NCBI GenBank assembly: GCA_026388095.1
Contig: JAPLKL010000079.1
Location: 1 to 64,000, forward strand
DNA length: 64,000 nt
Origin: Elusimicrobiota bacterium
GTDB taxonomy: Bacteria; Elusimicrobiota; Elusimicrobia; UBA1565; UBA9628
Direction of reading: 5' to 3'
In this document: positions 49,792 to 58,026 of the stretch, in pieces
Position numbering within the stretch: position 1 is the first letter of the stretch
How the letters are laid out: every line of letters starts with the position of its first letter
Program-made: the position numbers and the translations under genes
Notes under the pieces: generated by a model
What the model saw: only the letters and a program-made list of their open reading frames with translations
Told to the model about the DNA's origin: nothing
The model's database searches: none

Positions 49792-50820
49792 ATGCCCAGC
49801 CATACGCCGAGAAATTTTTTTCGAGAGTTACACTCGATACTTATTGTCGTCTTCCTAACGCTGCTGCCCTGCTCTGCCGCAGCCGCGGGCGCGGGCACCA
49901 GCGCGGCGACCTTCCTGGAGCTGGGCTACGGGGCCAGGCCCTTCGGCCTGGGCGAGGCCTTCGCGGCCGTGGCCGACGACGTGGCCGCCCTGCACTAAAA
50001 CCCGGCGGGCCTGGCCTTGCCCGCCTCGGCCGCCTTGTCCACCGGCGGCAAGAACGAGCTGCTCTTCTCCCAGGCCATGCAGGTCCAGGGCGTGTCCTTG
50101 AGCCAGGTCGGCTTCGTCAGGCGGCCCTTCGGCTTGAGCGTGACCAGCCTCAACGTGGGCGGCATGGAGCGGCGCACCTCCGAGACCGACAACCCGGAGG
50201 GAACCTATAGCGCCTCGGACCTGGCCTTGGCCGCGAGCTACGGCCGGGTGGTCGGCGGGGTGGCTCTGGGGGCGACGGGGCGCTTGATCCGCTCCGAGAT
50301 CGGCGGCACCTCGGCTATGGCTTTCGCCGCGGACCTGGGGGCGCTCAAGCGCTTCGAGGCCTACCCGGTGTCCGTGGGCGCGAGCCTGGCCAACGCGGGC
50401 ACGAAGCTGCGCTACTTGAGCGAGTCCTACCCGCTGCCTCTGATCTTCAGGCTGGGCGCGGCCTTGGGCATGACGAAGCGCTTCCCGCACGCGGTGAGCC
50501 TGCAGCTCGCCTTCGCCCGGGACTCGGAGCCGGTGCTGCGCCTGGGGGGGGAGTACCTGGGCTTCGGGCCGTTCGCCCTGCGCGCGGGTTTGCGCACGAC
50601 GACGCATGAGCAGAGGCAGGCGGTGATGGGCAAGGATCTGGGGAGCACGTCGTCGGGCTTGAGCGAGCTCTACGGGTTCTTCATTGGTCTGGGGGTGCGC
50701 TCGCGCTTCGGCAACCTGGACTACGCCTTGGTGCCCTACGGCGAGCTGGGGGAGGCGCACCGGATCTCCTTCTGCCTGGCGTTCGGGGGAACCAAGGCGG
50801 CGCAGGGGGCGGCGCGATGA
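49792..50820 (+). pseudogene. PorV/UPF0164-like outer-membrane protein broken by an in-frame stop
   Basis: One frame from 49792 to 50820 encodes a signal peptide (LIVVFLTLLPCSAAAAG), the family start FLELGYGARPFGLGEAFAAVADDVAALH, then TAA at 49996-49998, then NPAGLALPASAALSTGG and about 270 more residues of beta-barrel. In relatives the segment reads ADDVxAxxxNPAGLA without a break, so a single sense codon, for example TAC, has become TAA. Everything downstream keeps the family pattern, so the mutation is recent, or the codon is read through, or the base is wrong. PorV-like proteins form FadL-type barrels that help secretion. Confidence 0.75.
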
Positions 50821-50831
50821 GCGGCGGGGCT

Positions 50832-51251
50832 CTACCGCAGGATGGGCAGGCCGAGCATCTGGAAATGCTTGTCGAAGGTCGCCGTGGAGGTATGGGCCAA
50901 CCGGGTGGTCAGCACGACGAAGGAGATGCAGTCGCACAGCGAGAGCTCCTTGTCCTGGGCGAAACGCAGGAAGACCTCGAGGGACTCCTGCCGGGCGGAG
51001 CCGTCAAGCTCCGCCGTGTGCAGGGCCGGCACCACCTGCCGGATGAATTCCTGGGCCCGGTCGTAGCCCGATCTCCGGCGCAGCAAGGTGACGGTCTCGC
51101 CAATGACCTCCCAGGTGGTCCAGAAAGCGGTCTGCCGGCGCTCGGATTGCTCCAGCCACGCCACGGCCTGCGCGTGGTGGGCGTCACGGGCTTCGAGGCA
51201 GGCGAAGAAGAAGGAGGTGTCGCAGAAGACGCGGCGGGGCCACGAGTTCAT
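50832..51251 (-). CDS. PIN-domain toxin (VapC-like) 1
   Basis: The 139-residue PIN nuclease has the acidic residues expected for Mg binding: VFCDTSFFFA (Asp11), WEVIGETV (Glu near 48), LSLCDCISFV (Asp near 107) and TATFDKHF (Asp near 125). VapC toxins cleave tRNA or rRNA. It begins three bases after the presumed antitoxin gene, in the antitoxin-first order. It ends convergently 11 bases from the PorV-like gene. Confidence 0.87.
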   Translation of the reverse strand: MNSWPRRVFCDTSFFFACLEARDAHHAQAVAWLEQSERRQTAFWTTWEVIGETVTLLRRRSGYDRAQEFIRQVVPALHTAELDGSARQESLEVFLRFAQDKELSLCDCISFVVLTTRLAHTSTATFDKHFQMLGLPILR

Positions 51252-51254
51252 GCT

Positions 51255-51524
51255 TCAGTAGACGTGCCGGTCGGTGTCCTCGGAGACGCGGCCGGAGGCC
51301 GGGCCTCTGCGGGGGGCGGCCTGGGCGAGCTTGAGCAGGCGCTGCGCGGCCAGGCCTTTGCGGGCCACCTGGGGCGGGGCCTGGAGCTCCGCGACGGGGC
51401 GGTCGCGCCGGAAGATGTGGAACACGCGGTCGGGGTGGAGCTCCAGCTCGTGGATGAGTCCGGGCAGGAGGCGCCGGGCCTGGGTGAGGCTCAGGCGGGA
51501 GTGGGGCGGGGTGGATTCGTTCAT
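51255..51524 (-). CDS. Putative antitoxin of PIN toxin 1
   Basis: The 89-residue protein (from MNESTPPHSRL) is short, charged and directly upstream of a PIN toxin. The middle reads LLPGLIHELELHPDRVFHIFRRDRPVAEL, and the C-terminal tail is disordered and basic, as in antitoxins that fold on the toxin. The DNA-binding fold is not clear. ATG 51524 is chosen because the promoter and operator at 51527-51562 would otherwise lie inside the gene; an in-frame ATG at 51551 exists. The message would be leaderless. Confidence 0.65.
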   Translation of the reverse strand: MNESTPPHSRLSLTQARRLLPGLIHELELHPDRVFHIFRRDRPVAELQAPPQVARKGLAAQRLLKLAQAAPRRGPASGRVSEDTDRHVY

Positions 51525-51526
51525 TC

Positions 51527-51562
51527 TGTACATATTGTACAAGATGTTCATCGTCTCCTCAA
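51527..51562 (-). promoter_or_regulatory. Promoter and operator of PIN module 1
   Basis: On the minus strand TTGAGG (51562-51557) and TACAAT (51539-51534) are 17 bases apart. The palindrome TGTACATATTGTACA (51527-51541) covers the -10 box. The expected transcript start is about three bases before ATG 51524. Confidence 0.65.
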
Positions 51563-51629
51563 GGGCGGGTCTTGCCAGCCATGGCGGGCCCTCGCTCTGG
51601 ACCGGCGTTGCGTGGCCGGCGCGCCGCGG

Positions 51630-52025
51630 CTAATGGACGCGGCCGGGCATGTCATGGAATCGGATGTCCTGCATCGGATAGTGTCGGCGGTTCAGCGTAA
51701 AAAGGACCGCGCGATGTACGCGCGCCGCCGCCGCCACCAGCGCGTCGCCGAGCTCGATGCCGTGGCTGCGGTGATACGCCGCCAGATAGCGGCCGGCCTG
51801 TTCCGCGACCTCGTCGTTGATGGGAAGGCCGAGGCACGCGGCGAAGAAGCCCTCCGCCGCCTTCTCCTCGCCGGGCCTCAGGCCGTGATAGATCTCGGCC
51901 TTGGCCACGGGGGTGTAGGCCAGCAGCCGGCCCGCCCCGCGCTGGGCGCGGAGCTGCTCGACCAGGACGGCATTGCCGCGCAGGACCTCGATGATGACGT
52001 CGGAGTCGAGCAGGAGCTCAGGCAT
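51630..52025 (-). CDS. PIN-domain toxin (VapC-like) 2
   Basis: The 131-residue PIN nuclease has LLLDSDVIIEVLRG (Asp near residue 7), VAKAEIYHGL (Glu near 43), GIELGDALVAAAA (Asp near 94) and a terminal TLNRRHYPMQDI. It is a standard VapC layout. ATG 52025 (MPELLLDSD) is chosen over an upstream frame start because it gives the canonical N terminus. Its start overlaps the antitoxin gene by eight bases. Confidence 0.88.
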   Translation of the reverse strand: MPELLLDSDVIIEVLRGNAVLVEQLRAQRGAGRLLAYTPVAKAEIYHGLRPGEEKAAEGFFAACLGLPINDEVAEQAGRYLAAYHRSHGIELGDALVAAAARVHRAVLFTLNRRHYPMQDIRFHDMPGRVH

Positions 52026-52284
52026 GTCCGCGGTAGAGCCTGGAAATCCGGCCGCCGCGGCGCAAGCCGCGGACATAGGCTTGCGCGGGGGGGAGGTCCT
52101 CGCGGTCCTTCCAGAGGCCGGCGGCTTGGCGCAGAGCCTTCTCGAAATCCGCCTCTTGGCCTTTGTAGATCCGGGCGATGGCCCGGCGGATCAGCTCGGA
52201 GACGGACAGGCGCTCCTGGCGGCTCAAGGCGCCCAGCAGGCGCCACTGCTCCATGGGGAGATAGATCTGGGAGCGCTTCATCAT
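52018..52284 (-). CDS. Ribbon-helix-helix antitoxin (VapB-like) 2
   Basis: The 88-residue protein has an N-terminal ribbon-helix-helix pattern: KRSQIYLPMEQWRLLGALSRQERLSVSELIRRAIARIY, with the beta strand (SQIYLP) that enters DNA and two helices. A toxin-binding tail follows (FEKALRQAAGLWKDRE). Starts at 52284 and 52281 are adjacent (ATGATG). The promoter immediately upstream predicts a transcript start at about 52285, making the message leaderless. It pairs with PIN toxin 2. Confidence 0.85.
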   Translation of the reverse strand: MMKRSQIYLPMEQWRLLGALSRQERLSVSELIRRAIARIYKGQEADFEKALRQAAGLWKDREDLPPAQAYVRGLRRGGRISRLYRGHA

Positions 52285-52285
52285 G

Positions 52286-52320
52286 ATGTATAGCATACAT
52301 CGCCTCCTTGGTTTTGGCAA
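52286..52320 (-). promoter_or_regulatory. Promoter and operator of PIN module 2
   Basis: On the minus strand TTGCCA (52320-52315) and TATGCT (52297-52292) are 17 bases apart. The palindrome ATGTATAGCATACAT (52286-52300) covers the -10 box and ends two bases from ATG 52284. Confidence 0.65.
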
Positions 52321-52373
52321 GGGCGACTGCGGCGGCGGAATCGGAGCCCGAGCCATGACCAGTCCATGCAATC

Positions 52374-52402
52374 TATACGAGCCGGGCCGGAAAAAGTTCC
52401 CT
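52374..52402 (-). promoter_or_regulatory. ECF-type promoter-like motif, copy 2
   Basis: On the minus strand GGGAACTTT is followed by GCTCGTATA at the same spacing as in the copy at 11540-11568 (25 of 29 bases identical). It lies about 90 bases upstream of the VapB-like gene, behind its sigma-70-type promoter. Confidence 0.4.
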
Positions 52403-52455
52403 AGAGGATCGAGGCGGGGGGCGGGGGCGGGGCGATGAACGGGTTCGGAGATCTT

Positions 52456-52860
52456 TTACTCGACCATGGAGACGCGCAGCAAAGACTCCGTCTTCTTATG
52501 AATCGCGCGATCGGCCGTGATAAGGTAGGCGCCCAGTTGCTCGGCCAGGGCGACATAAAGGCAATCGTAGAACGAGAGACCGGTGCGGAAGGTGAGCTGG
52601 ATGGTTCTGTGGAGCGACTCCTCGGTCGGCGTGAAAATCTCCACTCCCGTGTCCAGCAAGGAACGGACGGCTTCTTGGACGGCGGCCTCCCCGAATTCCC
52701 TCTTGAATCTCAGGGCATTGGCCACTTCATAGAGCAGCAGGTCCGGGGCCGCCAGCACGATCTTGCCGGCCAGGAATTCGTCGCTCAGGGCGACAGCCTG
52801 CGCGGTTCCGCTTTCCTCGACGAACCACTTGAGCGCGACGGATGCGTCGAGGACGTGGAT
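52456..52860 (-). pseudogene. PIN-domain toxin remnant without a start codon
   Basis: From 52860 the frame reads IHVLDASVALKWFVEES and continues without interruption through LLYEVANALRF, LSFYDCLYVALAE and LITADRAIHKK to the stop at 52456: 134 codons with all four PIN acidic positions. No ATG, GTG or TTG precedes the first catalytic Asp in this frame; the first is GTG 52758, after about a quarter of the domain. No antitoxin gene is adjacent, and the promoter side is occupied by the divergent STT3-like gene. This fits a toxin silenced by loss of its start. Confidence 0.7.
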
Positions 52861-52899
52861 ACCTTCTGCCTGGCGTTCGGAAAGAGGTAAGATTCTCCC

Positions 52900-55800
52900 A
52901 TGACCGGCGGCGATGCCCGGGGGCGATGGCTACTGGCCGCGGGCTTGTTCTTGGCCGCCCTCGCGGTCCGGGCCCTGCCTTATTCCCGGGTCTTCCACGA
53001 CGGGCGCGTCTTCCTCTTCGCCAACGACTCCTGGTGCGAGCTGCGGCGCACCGAGTTCGCCATGCGCAACGGCTTGGCCCTGCCGGAGCCTGATCCCTAT
53101 CTGGCTTTCCCGGAGGGCGGCCGCGGCCACTGGGGGCCGCTGTTGGCCAAGGGCGCGGCCCTCTCCGCGATGGTCCTGGGCGTGGACGCCCGGGACCGGG
53201 CCTCTTTGGAGCGGTACTGCGCCTGGCTGGCGGCGGTGCTGGGCGCGCTCTGCGTCCTGGCGGCCCTGGGCCTGGGCTGGTCCCTGCTGGGCGCCGAGGG
53301 GGCGGTCTGGTGCGCGGCCATCCTGGCCGTCCTGCCCGGGCACGTCAACTACACGATGCTGGGCAATTTCGACCAGCACGTGCTGGAGTCCTTGCTCTTC
53401 GGTCTGGCCAGCCTGCTCGTGCTGGCCCTTCTGCGAGCCGGCGACGGGTCCTGTCGGCCCGGTATCCCGCCGGCGGCATCGCCCCGCTCCGCGGGGCTGC
53501 TGGCGCCGGCGGGAAGCCCTCCGGGCCGCCACCCGTCGCTGCTCCTCGCCGCCGGAGCCGCGCTGTGGCTTCTGACCTTGGTCACGCCCGGCCTGACCCC
53601 CGTCTATGCCGGCATCCTCTGGCTGGTGTGCGCGGTCCATGTCGTCCTCGGCGGAGCCGCCCTCTGGCCGGTCTTCGCTCTGCCCGCGGTCCTGCTTCTG
53701 GCCAGCGCCGGCTCCAGCCTGGGGGCTGAGGGAGAGGTCCAGCGCATGGCCGCGGTCCCGCGCTGGCTCATGTTCGAGCAGTACTCCTTCTTCCAGCCGC
53801 TCCTGATGGCTTTCTTCGCCGCGGCCCTGAAGCTCGCCGAGCAAATGCGCGCAGCCAAGTCCGGCGGGGCCGGCGCCGCTGAAGGCGCCTCCATGGGACT
53901 GCCGTCCGCGGCCAAGCTCTGCGCTCTGGCCTTGGTATCCGGGGCTCTGGCCGCGCTCCTGGCTTGGCCCGTCTGCGCCGGAGCCGCGCGGGTGCTGTTC
54001 AAGGGCCAGCCCTGGCTCAAGTACATCTCCGAGTACCAGCCCCTCTTCTTCCCCGGGCTGGAGGGCGGTTTCCGTCCCAAGTACGCGTTCCAGAGTTGCA
54101 CCTACCTGCTGGCCGTCTTCCCCGTGCTGTGGGCCTGGGTCTGCTGGCGCAAAAAGGACGCCTTTCTCTGGGTCTGGCCGTCCGTCCTCTACCTATTGGC
54201 CATGGTGCAGCTGCGCTACATCTATGTCTTCTCATATGCAATGGCCTTGGTCCTGGCCGCGGCCTGGCTCAAGGCCAAGGCCGAGTTCCCCAAGTTCCGG
54301 GCCGCCGCGCTCTTGGTCCTGGCCTTGGCCTTCATCCCGTCCGGCCGCTGGCTGTGGTCTCTGTCCCAAGCCAGTCCGTACCGCTACCTCTCGTTGACGG
54401 ACGATGAGTACACCGCGATGGAGGCCCTGGGCCGCGAGACCCCGCCCACCTCCGGCTACCTGGAGGCGGGCCAGAAGCCCGAGTACGGGGTGCTGGCGCC
54501 CTGGAGCCTGGGCCATGCCTTGGTCTATCTCGCCCGCCGGCCGGTCGTGGCCGACCCCTTCGGCCACGGCGTGGAGCAAGAGGCGGCGTTCTACTCGGCC
54601 CGGACCGCGGACGAGGCTCTGGCCGTCCTGCGCAAGAACCGCGTACGCTACGTGCTGGGCCAGGACGTGAGCGGAGAGGGCATCCGGCAGGTCTACTCCG
54701 ACTATCTCGGGCTGCCCCCGGATCATCCCCTCAGGCAGGGCCGCATGGAGGAGCTCTTCCAGATGCGGCGCTTGGCCGGCCTGCCTGGGCCGGGGCTGAA
54801 AGGCAAGCCGGACTGGAGGTTCACGCCGGTCTACCGGTCCCCGGAAGGCCAGAGCGTCTGGTTCGAGTTCACGGACGCAAGGTCCGCCCCGCTAGGCAAG
54901 GCGGCTGCGGCGGCCGAGCCCTCGGTCCCGCTGCCCGCGGCTTCGAAGCCCGCGTCCCTTCCCGCAGCGAAGCCCGCGCACCCCGCTCCCCCTCCGGCGA
55001 GAGGAGAACGGCCTGCGCCTTCGGGGACGGCGCTTCCCAGCGCGCCGTCGCCTCCGCCCGTCGCAGCCGCGAAGCCCGCGTTCGCTCCGCCGGCCAAGGA
55101 ACCGGCCAAGCCCGCTGCTCCTGTCGCGGCAGCAAAGCCAGCCCCCCCTGCTCCACCGCCTGCCCCGCCGACGGAAGCCGGCGTCATCGCCCGGATCGGC
55201 GAGAAGGGCCTCATCACCGAGCAGGACCTGACGGACTTCACCGCGACGGAGAACTGCTACGGCCCGGACGCCTTGAGCAGCCGCAAGGCGGGCCTCATGC
55301 GCAGCCTCGAGTCCGACATCATGGAGGATGTGCTGCGGCGGGAGGCGCGCGTCGAGCTCTCGGCCGAGGACTATTCCCGGGAGGTCCAGCGCGTTGACGA
55401 AGGCACCCGCGCGCCGGACATCCTCGCCTGCATCAAGAAGCACTTCGGTTGGGATCCGGGCTCCGGCTGGCCGGGGGACGCGGGCCGCCGGCGCTACGAG
55501 CGGATATTCCTGCGCAAGAGCCTGGTGCCCCCGCCCTTCCATAAGTTCGTGACCTTCGACCGCAAGGTGCAGGGCGAGGCCTACCGCAAGCGCGACGCCA
55601 TCCTCGCGCGAGCCCGGCAGGGCGCGGCGTTCGCGGACCTGGCCAAGGAATTCCAGGTCGAGTACGCGACCCGGACCTACAGCCTGACCGAGCCCAAGGA
55701 GGCCTCGTCCTCCGGGTCTCCCGGGGGGCCGCCCGGCTCGCGCTGGTCGCCTTTCGAGGCGCAGTTCATCACGGACAACCTCAAGGGCCTCGCTCCAGGC

Positions 55801-56028
55801 GCGATGAAGCCCGAGCCCATGGACGTGGGCGAGATCACCTTCGTCAAGCTCCTCGAGGTCGCCGGGGACAAGTACCGCTTCGAGACCCTGCGCATCTCCA
55901 AGAAGACCATCCCCGACTATCTCAACGGCATCCCCAAGCTGCGCTGCGTCGTCTACGACCCAGGGCTCAAGTCCTGGCTGCAATCCATCCACGGCAACCC
56001 CATGCTCGGGGCCTGCTCCGTGGAGTAG
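52900..56028 (+). CDS. STT3-like membrane oligosaccharyltransferase fused to a foldase-like domain
   Basis: The 1042-residue protein has about 13 membrane segments in its first 520 residues, with GT-C motifs DSWCELRRTEFAMRNG near residue 47 and NFDQHVLESLLF near 162, equivalent to the Asp-containing loops of STT3/PglB/AglB. A periplasmic region follows, then a long Pro/Ala linker (about 668-760), then about 280 residues resembling SurA/parvulin-type foldases (RDAILARARQGAAFADLAKEFQVEY near 900). STT3 enzymes move lipid-linked glycans to protein. The sequon-binding WWDYG motif is not seen. Residues about 186-210 are encoded by a palindromic insert. It heads the glycan region. Confidence 0.7.
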   Translation: MTGGDARGRWLLAAGLFLAALAVRALPYSRVFHDGRVFLFANDSWCELRRTEFAMRNGLALPEPDPYLAFPEGGRGHWGPLLAKGAALSAMVLGVDARDRASLERYCAWLAAVLGALCVLAALGLGWSLLGAEGAVWCAAILAVLPGHVNYTMLGNFDQHVLESLLFGLASLLVLALLRAGDGSCRPGIPPAASPRSAGLLAPAGSPPGRHPSLLLAAGAALWLLTLVTPGLTPVYAGILWLVCAVHVVLGGAALWPVFALPAVLLLASAGSSLGAEGEVQRMAAVPRWLMFEQYSFFQPLLMAFFAAALKLAEQMRAAKSGGAGAAEGASMGLPSAAKLCALALVSGALAALLAWPVCAGAARVLFKGQPWLKYISEYQPLFFPGLEGGFRPKYAFQSCTYLLAVFPVLWAWVCWRKKDAFLWVWPSVLYLLAMVQLRYIYVFSYAMALVLAAAWLKAKAEFPKFRAAALLVLALAFIPSGRWLWSLSQASPYRYLSLTDDEYTAMEALGRETPPTSGYLEAGQKPEYGVLAPWSLGHALVYLARRPVVADPFGHGVEQEAAFYSARTADEALAVLRKNRVRYVLGQDVSGEGIRQVYSDYLGLPPDHPLRQGRMEELFQMRRLAGLPGPGLKGKPDWRFTPVYRSPEGQSVWFEFTDARSAPLGKAAAAAEPSVPLPAASKPASLPAAKPAHPAPPPARGERPAPSGTALPSAPSPPPVAAAKPAFAPPAKEPAKPAAPVAAAKPAPPAPPPAPPTEAGVIARIGEKGLITEQDLTDFTATENCYGPDALSSRKAGLMRSLESDIMEDVLRREARVELSAEDYSREVQRVDEGTRAPDILACIKKHFGWDPGSGWPGDAGRRRYERIFLRKSLVPPPFHKFVTFDRKVQGEAYRKRDAILARARQGAAFADLAKEFQVEYATRTYSLTEPKEASSSGSPGGPPGSRWSPFEAQFITDNLKGLAPGAMKPEPMDVGEITFVKLLEVAGDKYRFETLRISKKTIPDYLNGIPKLRCVVYDPGLKSWLQSIHGNPMLGACSVE
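53455..53528. repeat. Nested palindrome inside the STT3-like gene
   Basis: Outer arms CGGCCCGG / CCGGGCCG, middle arms TCCCGCCGGCG / CGCCGGCGGGA and inner arms GCCCCG / CGGGGC form one 74-base foldback. It encodes a Pro/Gly-rich hydrophilic loop between membrane segments and is probably an inserted REP-like element. Confidence 0.65.
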
Positions 56029-56048
56029 CGCCGCTCGGCAAAATCCTG

Positions 56049-56147
56049 CGTTTTTGAAAAAATAACGCTGAAAAAATAAGCGTTATCAACATCGCGCGCG
56101 CGATGCGAATAGCGCTTATAGATACAGGATAATTTTTTCAAAAACGG
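56049..56147. repeat. 99-base foldback element, copy B
   Basis: Begins CGTTTTTGAAAAAATAA and ends TAATTTTTTCAAAAACGG, a nearly perfect inverted pair, with the central ATCGCGCGCGCGAT shared with copy A at 33661-33759. It lies 21 bases after the STT3-like stop. The rest of this gap (to 56294) shows nothing further. Confidence 0.8.
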
Positions 56148-56294
56148 AGGGAGACCGACTCATTATTGACCGCTCGATTCCTCTTATCCCACCCTTCGCG
56201 GAAAACTGTCGGGATATGAACGAGCGCCTAGCGGTCGTCAGCCGGGCGCCACCGGCCGGAGCGCAGCGCAGGCCGCGGTCTTCCCCCCGAGCGG

Positions 56295-57098
56295 TCACGG
56301 CCGGCGGCAGAAGAAGAGCGTCTCCTCCTCGTTGAGACCGTAGCGGGAGCACGCCTGCGGCCCGCAGAGCTCCAGCGCGGTACGGGCCGAGACCGAGAAG
56401 CCCGCCGCCCCCAGGCGCTGCGCGTAGTCCGAGGCGTAGATGCGCGCGTGGTCGTCCTGACCGAAGAGCCTTTCCCGCTCCCGCGGGGAGGAGATCGCGG
56501 GGTCTTCCCGAGTCTCCTTCAAGACCTTGGAGACGGGGACCTGGAGGATGGCCCAGCCGCCGGGCTTGAGCACGCGCAGGAGTTCGGCCATGGCCTTGCG
56601 GTCGTCGGGCACGTGCTCCAGGACGTGGTCGCAGATGAGCGCGTCGAAATCCGCGTCGGGGAAAGGCAGGCGCGCCACGTCTGCGGCCAGGTCGCCTGGG
56701 GCCGGGTCCAGGTCCGCGCCCACATAATCGAGGTTGGGCCGGGCCCGCAATATCTTGCGGAGCATCCTCTCCGGGGCCAGGTGCAGCAGGCGCAGGCGCT
56801 GCGAGAAGGCGCCGGTCTTCTCGCGCAGGAACCAGAACACGAGCCGCTCGCGGTCCTCGCAGGCGCAATAAGGGCAGCCGGCCTCGTCGCGACGCATGCC
56901 GCCGACCACGTGCAGCTCGCGCAAGACCGGCAAGTCGCGGCGCGCCGGCCGGAAACGGCGCGCCTGCCTGCCGCACAGCAGGCACTCGCGGCCGGCGCCG
57001 CGATAGAGCGGCCAGGTCAGCTTGGTCCAGGCCAGGCCCAGGACGAAGACGGCCCTCTTGGGGAGGAGCCGCTTAAGGGCTTCTCTGAGCGCTCTCAC
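56295..57098 (-). CDS. SAM-dependent methyltransferase (type 11) with N-terminal zinc motif
   Basis: The 267-residue protein has an N-terminal CLLCGRQARRF ... CPYCACEDRER, four cysteines likely to bind zinc, then a class I methyltransferase core: LDYVGADLDPAPGDLAADVARLPFPDADFDALICDHVLEHVPDD, the Methyltransf_11 pattern, and LRVLKPGGWAILQVP. GTG 57098 is chosen over a frame start at 57143 to limit overlap with the upstream glycosyltransferase to 26 bases. In a glycan cluster it may modify a sugar or lipid carrier. Confidence 0.82.
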   Translation of the reverse strand: MRALREALKRLLPKRAVFVLGLAWTKLTWPLYRGAGRECLLCGRQARRFRPARRDLPVLRELHVVGGMRRDEAGCPYCACEDRERLVFWFLREKTGAFSQRLRLLHLAPERMLRKILRARPNLDYVGADLDPAPGDLAADVARLPFPDADFDALICDHVLEHVPDDRKAMAELLRVLKPGGWAILQVPVSKVLKETREDPAISSPRERERLFGQDDHARIYASDYAQRLGAAGFSVSARTALELCGPQACSRYGLNEEETLFFCRRP

Positions 57099-58026
57099 GG
57101 GCGGCGGCCAAGCCTTTGCAGAAGTAGCGGGCGTAGACCGCAAGGAAGAGATAGTGGAAAGCCAGCCGCTTCTCGAAGAACTTGGCGGCCCGCAGCCAGA
57201 ACGGCATGGCGGCGTCGTTGAAAAGGACGCGAAGCGCCAGGCCCTGCAGCCGGCGCAGCCAGGACCTGTCCTCCAGTTCCGGGTGCAGGCGGTAGTAGGT
57301 CGCGGCCGAGGCGCCGGTCAGCTCGGCGCGCCGGCAGTAGCCGTCCAGCGTCACCGGGTGAAGGTGCAGCGCCCGGGCCCGCGGGTTGAAGGCGATGCGC
57401 AGGCCGCGCCGCTCGAGGCGATAGCCGAACTCGAGGTCCTCCAGGACCGGATAGGGGAAGCGCTCGTCGAACCTGTCGTCGCGGAGGAACGCCTTCTTGA
57501 CGGAGATGTTGCTGGTGTAGAAGCGCTTGTGGCCGGCCATATCCCCCTGCCGTAAGCCGCGATAATCGAATTGGATGCCGCTGTCCTCCAGCCAGCGCAT
57601 GAAAGGCGTGATCTCCAACTCCGTAGACCAGGCGGTGCGGCCCAGCACCGCGGTTTCCGGCTCGGGGAAGCGCTCGTCGTGCCAGCGCAGATGCTCCTGC
57701 AGGAAGTCCCGGGAAGCGGGGATGATGTCGTCTCCCAGCATGAGTATGATCCGGCCCGTTGCCTCGCCCAGCCCCCAGTTCCGCGCCGCGGCCGGGCCGC
57801 GGTTGGGCTGGGCGTGGTACCTCAGCGGCCAGGGGTAGCCGGGCCGCAGGCCCGCGATGAGCTCCGCGGTCCCGTCGCTGGAGCCGTCGTCGCTGACCAG
57901 GACCTCGCAGCCGCCGAAGGCGCCGGAGGCGGCCGGGACCCTCTGCTCGGCCAAGGCCGACAGGCAGCGCGCCAGGAGCTCCTTGCGGTCGCGGGTGGCG
58001 ATGAGGACGGAGAGTGCCGGGTTCAT
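57073..58026 (-). CDS. GT2-family glycosyltransferase
   Basis: The 317-residue enzyme has a GT-A fold: LSVLIATRDRKELLARCLSAL, VLVSDDGSSDGTAELI, the nucleotide-sugar Asp pair in ILMLGDDIIPA, and the acidic YPVLEDLEFGYRLERRGL, the usual catalytic-base position (ED). The C-terminal part (about 265-300) is hydrophobic and may attach to the membrane. It uses an NDP-sugar to extend a surface glycan. It overlaps the TPR-membrane protein gene by four bases upstream. Confidence 0.9.
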   Translation of the reverse strand: MNPALSVLIATRDRKELLARCLSALAEQRVPAASGAFGGCEVLVSDDGSSDGTAELIAGLRPGYPWPLRYHAQPNRGPAAARNWGLGEATGRIILMLGDDIIPASRDFLQEHLRWHDERFPEPETAVLGRTAWSTELEITPFMRWLEDSGIQFDYRGLRQGDMAGHKRFYTSNISVKKAFLRDDRFDERFPYPVLEDLEFGYRLERRGLRIAFNPRARALHLHPVTLDGYCRRAELTGASAATYYRLHPELEDRSWLRRLQGLALRVLFNDAAMPFWLRAAKFFEKRLAFHYLFLAVYARYFCKGLAAARESAQRSP

